NCBI GenBank assembly: GCA_033002965.1
Contig: JAURVB010003432.1
Span: forward strand, 1 to 64,000
Source: Piper betle
Lineage: Eukaryota; Streptophyta; Magnoliopsida; Piperales; Piperaceae
Reading direction: 5' to 3'
Length of the DNA: 64,000 nt
Under the pieces are notes generated by a model. That model was not told the DNA's origin and did not search any database. It saw nothing but the letters and a program-made list of their open reading frames with translations. Shown here one piece after another: positions 12,706 to 23,640 of this stretch. Position numbers and translations under genes: made by a program. Every line of letters starts with the position of its first letter. Position 1 is the stretch's first letter.

Positions 12706-13200
12706 TAGGGGTGTCTATCAGGTCGAATACCCACAAAACCCTACCCGACCAAACCTGGTTAAATCGGATTTGGTATCCGTATAATCAAATTTGGTTGTAA
12801 AATATCAGGTACACGTTTTATAACGGTCGATTTTTGTTTCTGATATCAGGTACCCAATACCTGAGTTTAATATTATAAGTTTTTTTATAAAAATTATATT
12901 TAATATAATTTAAACATTATTATATAGATATGTGTTTATATGTAAAATTAATATGTTTTCAACTTTTTTTGTATTAACTCATTTAACCTTCTTAGTTTTT
13001 TAGATAATTATTCGTAGTCCTATTTTGTTTAATTTTTTATAGCATAATCCGGTTTTAAACAGTGGGGTCAGGTTTGCTAAACGGGTTCAGGTTCTGGTAA
13101 TAAAATCTTAAATGATAAATTATTGGGGTTGGTAGGCAAAATTAAGATAATTAATGGGTTTGGTATGAATAATACCTGACCAAACAGTCCATTTACCATC
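12706..13200. mobile_element. Possible hAT-like non-autonomous element
   Basis: It starts TAGGGGTGTCTATCAGG and ends with the imperfect complement CCTGACCAAACAGTCC then TTTACCATCTA; the interior is rich in GGGTTCAGGT-type words common in plant hAT MITEs. I could not find a matching 8 bp target duplication, so the borders are uncertain. Confidence 0.35.
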
Positions 13201-13502
13201 TAGTCACACTAAATTGAATAAATGTATTGTTTTAAGAGCAATGTGTGTCATATAGAACGTTTCCAAAGAGTAAGGATGGTTCAATCTTGTTTTAAATATA
13301 AGGGATATAGGTCATGATAAAGACTATGTTATCTTAATCAGAACAAAAACTGTAAACACATGAGAAGGTCTACATGGATGTAAATTTATGTTAATGTCTG
13401 TATAGATAGTTCTTGATTTTATCGGTTCAATCAAATTTGCTCACTGTGAGTACTTTGATTCGTATAATAACGGTAAACATAAGAAACTTTCTGAACAAAC
13501 TG

Positions 13503-13966
13503 CTTGGCTCAATTAGTAAATTAGGCATGGCAATCGAGCCGCGGCCTGACTCTTTTGAAGTTTGAAGCTTGAATGAACCCGCTGTTTAGGCTTTGCTCGG
13601 CTCGTAGGCTCATTTTTTTGAGCCAAGTTCAGTTCACACAGGCTCAGTTCGATTTGTTGTCCCCAATAAATATCAAAATGCATGAAGGTTGGACCATGGC
13701 CAAAATTCGGCGGGGGTATAGAAGAAGAAAAGAGAGCGGAAATGAAAGGGAAGAAGGGAGGAGGAAGCCAGGCTCGGCCGGCGAGTTGCCTTTTATAAAC
13801 TCAACTCGGCTCGTAGACTTAAATTTATCAACATAGAATCGATCCGGTTCAAGCTCAAGTTCCAAACACTAGTCAAACTCTAGCATTTTCGAGTGGTGTG
13901 GAGCTGAAGCTGGGGCCTAGTTCGGCTTGACCCCTTCTTTTCTGAACACTAGACTTGGCTCAATTA
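13503..13966. repeat. GC-richer segment flanked by a 13 bp direct repeat
   Basis: CTTGGCTCAATTA occurs at 13503-13515 and 13954-13966. The 438 bp between are richer in GC than the surroundings and full of GGCTCGGCTC-like words in both orientations. It looks like an inserted, decayed element; the 13 bp repeat may be a target duplication or part of the element. Confidence 0.4.
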
Positions 13967-14632
13967 ATACACACAAGAAAGCATGTTGTAAAACCAGGCC
14001 CAGCAAAACTACTCATGGAAAGTTTGGATGCATTGCAACCTCCATTTTTACCACTGCTATTGCAGAGAGGCAGCAAGGTAGTTGAAGTTGGAGAGAAGAG
14101 CCCACAGAGAGCAACTAGACCTAAAAAGACTTATCAAAAGCAGCAGGTAGTAAACAGTGGAAGAAAAAGAAACACAAGCAGACAACTTGCAATGATTGAG
14201 CTCTGTCTGGTGTATAAATCTGTACCACCTTGACATGCCACTGCCTTTGTAATTGCCAATACCAACGCTAGTGTACCTGTCTTCACCACTCCCCATGTCT
14301 TTCATCCATAGCCCCTCTCCCCGTCTCCTCCTTGGGTCCCTCCTTCACCGCCTTCGCCTTGCCAAAATCACGAAGAACACCAGACACAAACCCACAACAT
14401 TTGGCTTCCTATTTTCTACATAGGGGCAAAAATATTTAACAAAAACCATTTCATTGGACTAATCTAATCTTCATTCATAAAACCCAAATCCGACAAGTAG
14501 TCAAGATTCAAGAATATGAATTCTAGATTATGCAAACAAGTGATAGCTATAACTAGCCACCTACCCACGGTGCCCAACATTGTAAAACTTCTAGCAAAAC
14601 GAATAACAAGAAAAGATTGGAGGAGAGACGAT

Positions 14633-15719
14633 TTAGGATGGGCGGCGCGAGGAGTTGGAAGAGGAGGCGGCGGCGACGCGCTCGCAGGCTGGGCACATAG
14701 TGAGGGTGGTGGGAGGGGTCATGTGCATGTAGAGGTGGGGAGACAGCTTCAGAGCACGCAGCTCCTGCACCTCCTTTTGCAACCTCCGGTTCTCCTCCGT
14801 CAGGTTCTCGTAGCAGCTCCGTAGATACTCGCAGTCCACCTCCGTCTGCTTCAACTTCGTCCTGCATGCACACACCACACTTCCAATTAATGATGAGCTA
14901 GCTCCAAAGTATAGCTAACTAGCCAGCTTCACATGTTGATGGTGAAAAAAAAGGTAGCTTTTTTTAATTACAGACCCACCTCGCTCTTCGGTTCTGGAAC
15001 CATACTTCAACTTGACGAGGCCGGAGATTGAGTTTTTTCGCCAATGCCTGCTTTTGTTTCTGCAAGATACCATACAAACACTCTATTAGTCCCTCTTCCG
15101 AAAATTTGACAGGGATTGGAGGGTATTTTAGGAAATAGTTTTATTTCCTTTATTTCAATAGCATGATGTTAAAGAGCTAGAGGTGGTCAAGGGCACGCGA
15201 GATGACTAAAATGCCCTTGAATAGGGGCGCTATTTACGTACAGGGTTGAGAGTGTTGTGCTCCTTGAAGCTCTCCTCGAGCACGGCCGACTGCTCCTTGG
15301 AGAGGCGGAGCTTCTTCCTCGACCCGTCGCCGCCATCGCCTCCGTCGTCGTCTTCGCTACCGCAGCGGGAGCACGCGGGCTCGTCCGCGACGAGGCCAGG
15401 CTGCTCCTCCCTCTCAGCCCTCTTCCCGGCACTCACCCCGGAGGCGGCACTGTTGGGGGAGGCAACCGCCTCCACCTCCGACGGCGGCGCCCTGTTCACG
15501 TCAATCCTCCGCAGCCCATGATCTACAAAAAGAAAATTAACCCAACCGCCTAATACAATAATATAACACTACGAAAAAAAATTTTTCATATATGTGAAGC
15601 ACCGTACCCCCCGGCTGGGAATGGCGGAGGGGAGGCCAATGGAGGCGGAGACCGGCGTGGGTACAGGAAGTAGAGAGGCCAAGGGACAAGCCCAAATCCT
15701 CACTTTCCATGACCACCAT
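14633..15719 (-). CDS. Homeodomain-leucine zipper transcription factor, class II (HD-Zip II)
   Basis: Four coding exons join in frame: 15719-15608, 15522-15242, 15059-14980 and 14861-14633, all with GT-AG introns, giving 233 residues. The N-terminus carries DLGLSLGL, an LxLxL (EAR-type) repression motif. The homeodomain is at about 106-160 ([28 protein letters not shown]), followed directly by a leucine zipper (about 161-195) and a C-terminal CPACE near 214-218, a variant of the class II CPSCE motif. HD-Zip II proteins are nuclear factors that bind a pseudopalindromic CAATnATTG site as dimers and act in shade, auxin and organ-polarity responses. The zipper reads LRSCYENLT where the family usually has an adjacent Cys pair. 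An alternative ATG lies three codons downstream at 15710. The protein is short for the class (usually 270-300 residues), mainly through a short N-terminal region. Confidence 0.93.
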
Positions 15720-16029
15720 TTCTTGTATTTTTGCTTTTCCGACTACAAAGAGGTAGCATACACTCAGTGTAACTCAGGAAAAGAGGAGATGGGAGCAATG
15801 ATGAGAGAAATGGGTAGTCATTGTTGGCTGAGGTCTGCTCAGATGTGTAATCATGGCGAGTGGGGGGACTTGGCTTTATGGGAAAGGAGGGCTTGTCGTC
15901 GTCTGCATGGGGATATGGTCTAGGAGTTGAGAGTTGAGACTCAGATCAGGGGGAGCGTAAGAACAAGTGGGAGATCGATCATGGATGGATGGATTGGAGT
16001 TGTGAGGGAAAGAAGTGGAAGGTTTGGTT

Positions 16030-16035
16030 CACGTG
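16030..16035. promoter_or_regulatory. G-box (CACGTG) 311 bp upstream of the HD-Zip II start
   Basis: A perfect CACGTG palindrome lies in the putative promoter. G-boxes bind bHLH (PIF) and bZIP factors, and HD-Zip II genes are classical shade/PIF targets, so the site is plausible, but a six-base word is weak evidence. Confidence 0.3.
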
Positions 16036-16926
16036 TGAGTGGGATTGTCATCATCGTGTATGTGTGGGTTGGGTTTGGTTCATGTGCAAGGGCCTTTCTT
16101 TTTAACAGGGTGTTTAGTTGTAATACAAAATTTTATATAAAATTTTTAGAAAATTTTAACACACTTTTTAATTCATTATAATTATAAAAAATAATAAAAG
16201 TTAAAAAATAATAGAAGTGATAAAATTATATTTGAAAATAGAGAAGGAGAAGTGCAAGTGTTAAAAAAATAAACATGGCTCAACCTTCTTCTTTTTCTAA
16301 GATTTTGAAAAACTTTCTGAAAACGTACCCTCCGTCACTTTATATTTTGCAAATATTTTTTATCCGTTATTATTGTCATTTTATATTTTGACAATAAGTA
16401 GGCTCAAAACAACGTACTAAAGACCCTATAAAAGATATAATTAAATTTAAATTTTACTTAATTGAAGATATTTTAAATAATTTATATATTTTTATTTTCT
16501 AGTAATTAGGTCTGAGTTTCCAACTAATAGCAATGTCAAGAAATGTTCTTATCTAGTAAAAGGTTTATGATTATTCATTATTAGATTTTTATTGTATTAT
16601 TTATAATATTTAATATTATCAAAGACAAATGGTTTTCGTTTTTGGTATTAATAAGCAAAAAATAGCTCGCCTTGCTTGCGGATAAAATTTAAAATTTTTG
16701 ATTATGTCTAAATGTGTCTAACCCTTAACATTCTTTTTCAGCTTGAGAAAAAAATCCTCTTTTCATGCATTATTCAATATTAAACTTTTTTCCCCCTAAA
16801 GTCAATATTCAATATTCAATATTAAACTTTACTACAATAACCGGATAAGATATTGCTCATATTTACATTATATTTGTCAAATATTATAATTTTATGTTAT
16901 TTGTATATAAGATATTTCTACAGAGA

Positions 16927-16958
16927 TAATAAATAATAATAATAATAATAATAATAAT
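16927..16958. repeat. TAA trinucleotide microsatellite
   Basis: Uninterrupted run of about nine TAA repeats. Confidence 0.9.
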
Positions 16959-18263
16959 TTTTAATAAAAAAGAAATTTCAATTTAATCATCAGAGGGTGC
17001 AATAATTCAAGGGAGACCAGAGGACAGATGCAAGATGGGTCTTTTTGCAATCGTGGTCTGCTCAAATATGTGTTTATCATCATCGTACATCCAATCATTC
17101 CCTTGTAGATTTGGTTATCATTCATAGGCTGGCTGTCTCCAAAATAAGATCATAGTCCCAAATTAAACCTGTTGTTTATCTTGGCACATTGGTGGACAAG
17201 GCCGCAAATAAAACATTGTGGAGTCACGTAATCACATGGCCGGCTAGGGCTACATTAAACCACTCGGATTTCGTGCAAGGCTGCCCCGAATTTACTCGGC
17301 TCGGTTGGAGGAACTAGAGCTGACTATTCTTTCATTTTTTTTATTATTATGCGTATATATTATACTCGATAATACTAACACGTTTGGAAGATTTTTCTCA
17401 CTTTAAAAGGAAATTTTATTGTGCATCCAAAATGGTTTGTTAATATATTTTTGAAGGAAAGTTTTATTATTATTAACTAATATATAGTTCAACTCAGTGT
17501 TTTAAAACCCCGACGATACTAATCAGTCTAATAAGATATACCAGATATTCGATTCAGTTTATGTGTTTTAGAAATTTGATTATTAAATGTTATTAATATA
17601 GAGTCATCCAAAGAGAGTTAAGATCAATATACTATAAAATACAGTTTTGAAATTTTAAAGTCAAAATTTGAGTTTTAAAATATATAGGCTTAACAGATTA
17701 GGGCATAGTATTGATATTATAGGGCGACTGGCTATTGGGTGCCAGCCCATTAGGAAAAATATGGCTCCTTGGGGTTCAGCATTTGAATAATTGACCACAA
17801 AAGGGCATGGCTAGTCTACTATCTGCTAGCTCCCCTTTTTGCAAAAGCCTATTTTGCTAAGAGCCTTATCATGCCTATATAAAATACAGCTCAATTTAGA
17901 GTAGTTTAATAGGTCCTATTGTTTAAAACCTATTAGATAAATGTTGAAATAAATAACTTAGGCATTAGTAGATTTTTAAATTAACCTAATGTTTTTAATC
18001 CTTTCATATTAATTATTAAAAATCAAAATAAATTAATTTTAAAATATTTTTTAAACTAATTTTTTAATTTAAAAGTATACCATATTAATGTTTAAAAGAG
18101 ATAAAAATCTGTTAACTTCCTATTTGTGTACAATGCATCCCATAAAAAGGTGCCACCTAGGAAAAAAAGGCTCAAATTAAATTGTAATTGACATAAACTA
18201 TATAAACTAGCTCACCTAATTTTTCCCCTTTTATGAAAATAGGAAGATGATGATCTTATATAT

Positions 18264-18764
18264 TAGGGGTGGTCATTCGGTAAGCTCAATTTTAAACTAA
18301 ATTAACTCAATTTTAGTTGGCCATTGGATTTCATAACAGAACCCAAACTGAATTACTTTTAAAATTGAACCAAATCAAACAAAAATATTTCATTTAATTT
18401 GGATTGGTAACTGAATAATAGAATTACATCACAAGTTATATAAAAAAAATTGTTTAATTATTCAACTAAAATTATATTATTATTTTAGTAAATATAACTA
18501 TTTAATAAGTAAATTTTAATATATATATAATAAAATTTAATTATATAAATATTATAACTTCTTGGTAATTAACATGACATAAATTTTGGAATATTTTTAT
18601 AATTTTTTGGTTAATTTAGTTATTTTAGTTTATTCGATTCAGTTTGGTTCCAAACCAAAATATCAATATACACGTCAATTTCTTTACGGGTCAACCAAAA
18701 ACCAAACCGAATTATTTTTGAACGAAACCAAATTGCTTCTTTGTTTTCACCGAATTACCCTCAA
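18264..18764. mobile_element. hAT-like MITE with 7/8 matching target duplication
   Basis: The left end TAGGGGTGGTCATTCGGT is mirrored by the right end ACCGAATTACCCTCAA. Flanking octamers are TTATATAT (18256-18263) and CTATATAT (18765-18772), matching in seven of eight bases. Repeated words such as AACCGAA and TTCGGTTT inside are typical of a widespread plant hAT-derived family. No coding capacity. The interior between 18400 and 18650 is very AT-rich. Confidence 0.6.
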
Positions 18765-19203
18765 CTATATATGCAACCTTCTCTTTTGAGTTGTTTTAAC
18801 AGATGTTTTCCAAGACTTGTTCTTCGTCTTGGTAAGAAATGGTCTTAGTTCGGCTCCTTAAAAAAGTTTTAATGAATAAGGCAAGGAACAATGATGGTGC
18901 ATCTGAATGCAATTCCAACGATATTACCAACTTAAAAATGCGAAGAAGTATCTAAAAGCTGTACAATGAAAGCTCTGTTTCTCTAATAACTTTCAATCTT
19001 CATACATTACCATTTCTTCACAGCCAAACCTCCACTCACTCGATCTGCATTTGTTTTAGAGCAATAAAAAATGGACATAGCAAACTAAAAAACTATCATA
19101 CCCTCGGCACCATCAATTTTTACAGCAGGAAAATTTAGTTGTGCAGTGTTTACCTTTAGCTAACCATAAATCTGCATCATACTAAAATAATTAAAGAAGC
19201 ATT

Positions 19204-22200
19204 TCAAGATCTGTTTCTGGTCCTCCACTCTGTAATTGCTGAAAGAAGGGTGTAGTTGGGTATGAGATGTTTATGGGGCAACGTAGAATTTGTAACTGGT
19301 GACTTATCATTCATATTGAGCCATATCTCCATAGCAGTGCGATCATATGTGTAGCCATCGGCAGCAACACATGGATCGTTCATTACATCCTGCATTTCAG
19401 GTTAAAACAGTAGTATCAGAGAAAAGTCCAATAAGTAAGGAGAGAGAGAGAGAGTGAGAGAGAGAGAATTCATTACAGAAATACTAAGACCTTAAGTATT
19501 GGGCAGATAAAATGACTTGGTGGAGCGGCAGGAACAAGCGTTGATGAATTGTTAGCCATCTCGGCGAAGTCTTTAAGCCTCTTCAAATTGGGAAGGAGGT
19601 GTGAGCTTAAATCAGGCCTATCTCTTTGTCTCAATTCTGTACAACTGAGTGCCAGAAGAGCCAATTCTTGTGTTTCCTCCAGAGGCCATTGACCAGCATC
19701 TGCATCCAAAATACCAGCTAGGTTTCCTTCTTCCAATGCAGTCTCCACAATGGGTGCTAATCCCATAGGTGGTTTGGCAGTAAGCAACTGCATAACGACA
19801 ATTCCAAATGCATAGAGATCAGATTTTGGTGAGACCAAGCCACTCCTTTGGTACTCAGGATCAATGTAGCACAGGGTTCCAATGGGTGCTGTTTCTTTAT
19901 ATATGGAAGCGAAAGAAGAATTGTGTGAAGGAAGCAATGTGGAAAGACCGACATCGCCAATCTTGCTAAATAACTTCTGATCTAGTAGTATATTAGAAGG
20001 CTTCAGGTCTCTGTGAACTATTTGCTTAGGTTTGGCATCATGAAGATAAGCAAGAGCAGCTGCTATTTCCCATGCTATTCGAAACCGATGAAACCAAGGA
20101 ATTGAAGGGGTATTGTCCTTTCTAAATAACCTGTCCTCCAGACTACCATTGTCCATGTACTCATACACCACACAACCATGTTCAGGGCATGCCCCAAGCA
20201 GCAGAAGCAAATGCGGGTGATGAATGCTACTCAAGATGTCTAGCTGCAAAATAGAAAGAAATGCACATGATTATATAGAGGCCCAACAGTGGAAGCTGTT
20301 ACAAATAACATAAACAGTAAAAGCTTCATCTGCTTCAGTAAACTAAAATTAAAAGAATTTTGTGGGTAACGACTTAATCATGGCTGTAAATATGTAGTAG
20401 TGTTGAACTTAGGTCTTCAAATGCTTATGAAGCCTAAAATAACCGAGGCCTAAGATATAACAGCTCATGGAAATCCAACAAAAAAAAGTCGAAAAGAGTG
20501 CCTATGTTATCTTGTCGTGTTTCGAAAAGCCACCCTAACTCTGTTAACAACTATCTATTACGCAATACCTCTTGTTGGAATGTCCTCTTTATCTGACCTT
20601 CAAATGAATGAAGAACTTTTACTGCTACTATGGTGTGAGCTAATTTGCACTTGTAGACTGTACCATAAGCCCCTATTCCAATTTTGTTAGTATCAGAGAA
20701 TGAAGACGTGGCAGACTCAATTTCTTCCCAAGAAAATCTCTTGTACTTTTGATCAATATTCATTAGAGATTTTTCAAGCTTTAGCCTTCCTTTCTTATCC
20801 CGGCCAGCTTGAATCTCTGCCTTTTCCTTATCTAAAGCTTCTCTCCAAGCACATTCTCTCACAAGCTCAGCCTCCCTCCTCGCAACTTCATTCCTTTCCT
20901 TCTGCAATTCTGCCAATTCCCTAGCCTGTTCTTCTCGCAGGTTAATTTCTCTAAGTGAAATGGCTTCTACTGCTCGTCTTTTGCTTAATTCATCCAGCTG
21001 CAAAGCAAAAGTAGCATATAACATGATAAATTCTCTACTTCATGGATGATGGTTAGGAAATAAATAATTTGTAATCGCTGATTTTGCATTTGGAAAGCTA
21101 TCCATAAAAAAATCTGAAAAACCTGTAGAGAAGCCTCCATTTTCTCGGTTTGAGCTGTTGTATATATTCCATTTAGATGCTTCAGCTCCAACCTTAGTCT
21201 CTCTAACTCAAAATTAAGATCCATCTGCACAGCATTTGTCTTCTTATTATCCAAAAATTTATCGTGCTTAAGACCTCCATGATGGCAATAAGCTAACAGT
21301 GTGCATGAGGAAATCAGTTATACTAATTTAAACATTCCATACCTCGCTTCCAGATATTGAAGCCTCTGCCAAGCGATTTGAGGAAGACGGTTGATCAGAA
21401 ACTATGGAATAGTCATCAGTTTCAATGCTTCTAGAACTTGAGATTATACTTTCACCATATGGCATTTCAGAATAGTCAGAAATAGAAGTCATATCATCCT
21501 CTTCTGACGGGCATAACGATTTCTTAGATCTGTGAACATCAAGCATGTTTGCTTTTCTATTCATCAAAGCCTGATTAACAGTCAACAATGCTTGATACCG
21601 CTGCAGCGGCAGGGAGGAAGGGCAGTTGTAAGTGTACTCAGTCGAAGAGTTTGGACTTGTCCCGTCTGAAGCTAAAACAAAAAATATAGACACTGTTAGA
21701 TCTTCGATTTTGATATGGTGGATATATTAGCTGAATTCAATTCACAGAAAAGACAAGCGAGCTGAATCAATTCAAGTGCAGGATTTGAATTAAATGCGTT
21801 GTCCTCAGCAAAGAACACTTAACCAGATCCAATTGAATTAACTTACATCTGCCATATTGAGCATGACTCATTTTTCAAATCCATTAAATTCAAGAGAAGT
21901 TTTTGTGCAACGACAGTGAAAGACATAATAGAATGAAGAAAAGTTCATGCAGAAGCATATATGTTCTTCAAAAATTTTGTCCCTGCTGTGAATAAGCGCA
22001 ATCATAAATAAGACTTTAAGTAATGGATACTATCTTTCCAACCTCAACATTGTCAATTCCTCAGATAAAAACTTAAAGTTGAAATAAGAATAGTTCTAAC
22101 CTGCCTGTGAGCTTGAAGTCTGACTTGCCTCACTGCTGACAGACATCCTACAGTCAGTTTTTTCGTCTCTGTTTAAAATGATATCTGAAGTTGAATGGCG

Positions 22201-23640
22201 GACTGATAATAATCTGTCATTTGAAACAGTATATACAGTACAAAAATTTGGGACACAATCCGAAATTCTGGATGACATTTCACGGCCTTTGAATTTCCTA
22301 TTCAAAAACCAAAAAGAGCAAAATATCTAAGCTTAAATGATACATACTACAACACTTCTAGACCATGCTATTCAAACTACCTGGTAAGTAGATTGCGGGA
22401 TGAAGCTCCAATGACCAAAGTGGTGAACAAGTACTTGGAAACTTCTGAAGATATAGCTTCTGCTACATCATCTGCGTCAATGACTATTGCCTCTGCTTCA
22501 ACCTGCCAAATAAATAAGCAAGTGCAAATTTTTGAATCATGCACTTAGTTTCCCTTTTAAACAATATAAGAATGTACAGAATACCTGTCTCTTATTGCAC
22601 AGGTTCTTGAAAGGGAGAAGCATAGCATCTGTTTGCCATTCTATTTCCTTCTTATAGGCAGCAGCAATATCATCTCGTACTTTTGAAACAGGGATAGAGA
22701 TTCCCACTATTAACAAAAAATGAAAATAATTTAAGAAAAGGGCTAATGTAATTATTAACTCCTATTTTTTTCCCAATTTCAAATAAGATTCCCTGTCGAC
22801 AATGGTTTTAAGCATCAAGTTGTAAAAGAAGAGCGGAAAAGATGAATATCAGAAGCCTAGACAGCTTTCTCATGTTGATGATTTTGAGCCCAAAACTTAC
22901 TAGGTGTAGGAACTGTGGCAATCGTTGGTCGGACATACAAGAGCTTGAAAATAAGTCTTCCCTCAGGAATAAATTTATCCAATGCCCATTTGAGCGCATG
23001 TTTGCTGCTTTTGTTGCCACAAACAGCCACAGTAATGATTTGAAAGGCAAGAGATGACAATCGATTTTCTTCTTCCAATGCACTCCCAATTTCCATTTTC
23101 CCCGTCGATCATCCACTATCCTGATGAAAATAAAAATACCCAATTTTGCTATATGACTGTAATAAATGATGAAGCATCTAGAACAAGCATGGATGGAATA
23201 AACTACAACCAAAAAATGAGAATGTGAGAAGTTCATTCAAGAAATAGCACCAGCAATTCATAGTGAAAATAAATCACAATATCAAGCAACTAGAACAAGA
23301 GAATCAACCAAAAAGCAGAATAAAACTCATAATAGCATCAACAGAAAAAACTCAAACATTTACAAAACAGAAATTAACAACTTCCTTCCCATCATTCAGT
23401 TAAAACTATTCCCGAAAAAAGCTGAAACAACCAATGCTCACCCACCTATCTAGAAGAATAGGAAGACCAACCACCATACCAAACACAACGGTCTTCCAAC
23501 TCTATCAAGCCCAAAACCATGCACAAGCCCCCTGCCCAGAAAAACCAGCTAAACGAGAAAGTGGAGGAAATTACCTGGCAGAAAAGTTGTGACTAGATGT
23601 TGTTTTGTTCTCTACTCATTAGATGGCAGCCATAAATCCA
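19204..23640 (-). CDS. U-box E3 ubiquitin ligase with USP, coiled-coil and receptor-like cytoplasmic kinase domains (PUB type)
   Basis: Nine coding exons join without any frame problem: 23096-22901, 22706-22585, 22502-22381, 22297-22101, 21671-21343, 21224-21123, 20997-20569, 20243-19491 and 19389-19204, giving 811 residues. A 5' UTR intron is likely (donor at 23574, acceptor at 23121), with the leader starting near 23640. An in-frame TGA upstream fixes the ATG at 23096. Domains: universal stress protein-like fold (about 15-165, with VAVCGNKSSKHALKWALD), Ser-rich linker, Glu/Arg-rich coiled coil (about 340-440), kinase (about 455-725: IGIGAYGTVYK, VAVK, HRDLKPSN, GDVG in place of DFG, IDPEYQRSG) and a C-terminal U-box (about 738-811: FICPILKDVMNDPCVAADG). 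Such proteins attach ubiquitin to substrates and join it to phosphorylation and stress signalling. DVG instead of DFG is usual in this subfamily. The last intron holds an AG microsatellite. Confidence 0.95.
19440..19467. repeat. AG microsatellite in the last intron of the U-box kinase gene
   Basis: About 13 AG units with one TG interruption, lying just downstream of the donor at 19490 on the minus strand. Confidence 0.9.

Larger units (their letters stand above)
6042..14632. other. 8.6 kb AT-rich intergenic region with scattered repeats, no supported gene
   Basis: Apart from the repeats listed separately (6450-6639, 6632-6745, 8337-8416, 12084-12298, 12706-13200, 13503-13966) I see no gene. 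Several short minus-strand frames (10364-10570, 10956-11279) and plus-strand frames (8696-8878) match nothing I recognise and lack supporting codon structure. The region next to 14632 is probably the 3' UTR of the HD-Zip gene. Confidence 0.5.
15720..19203. other. AT-rich spacer between the HD-Zip II and U-box kinase genes
   Basis: Part of 15720-16100 is the HD-Zip promoter and leader. Beyond that I see a TAA microsatellite, one MITE (listed) and AT-rich sequence without a supported gene. Confidence 0.6.

Noticed and set aside
19473..20249. Stand-alone kinase gene
   Set aside because: It is exon 8 of the U-box kinase gene; flanking splice sites join it in phase to the other exons.
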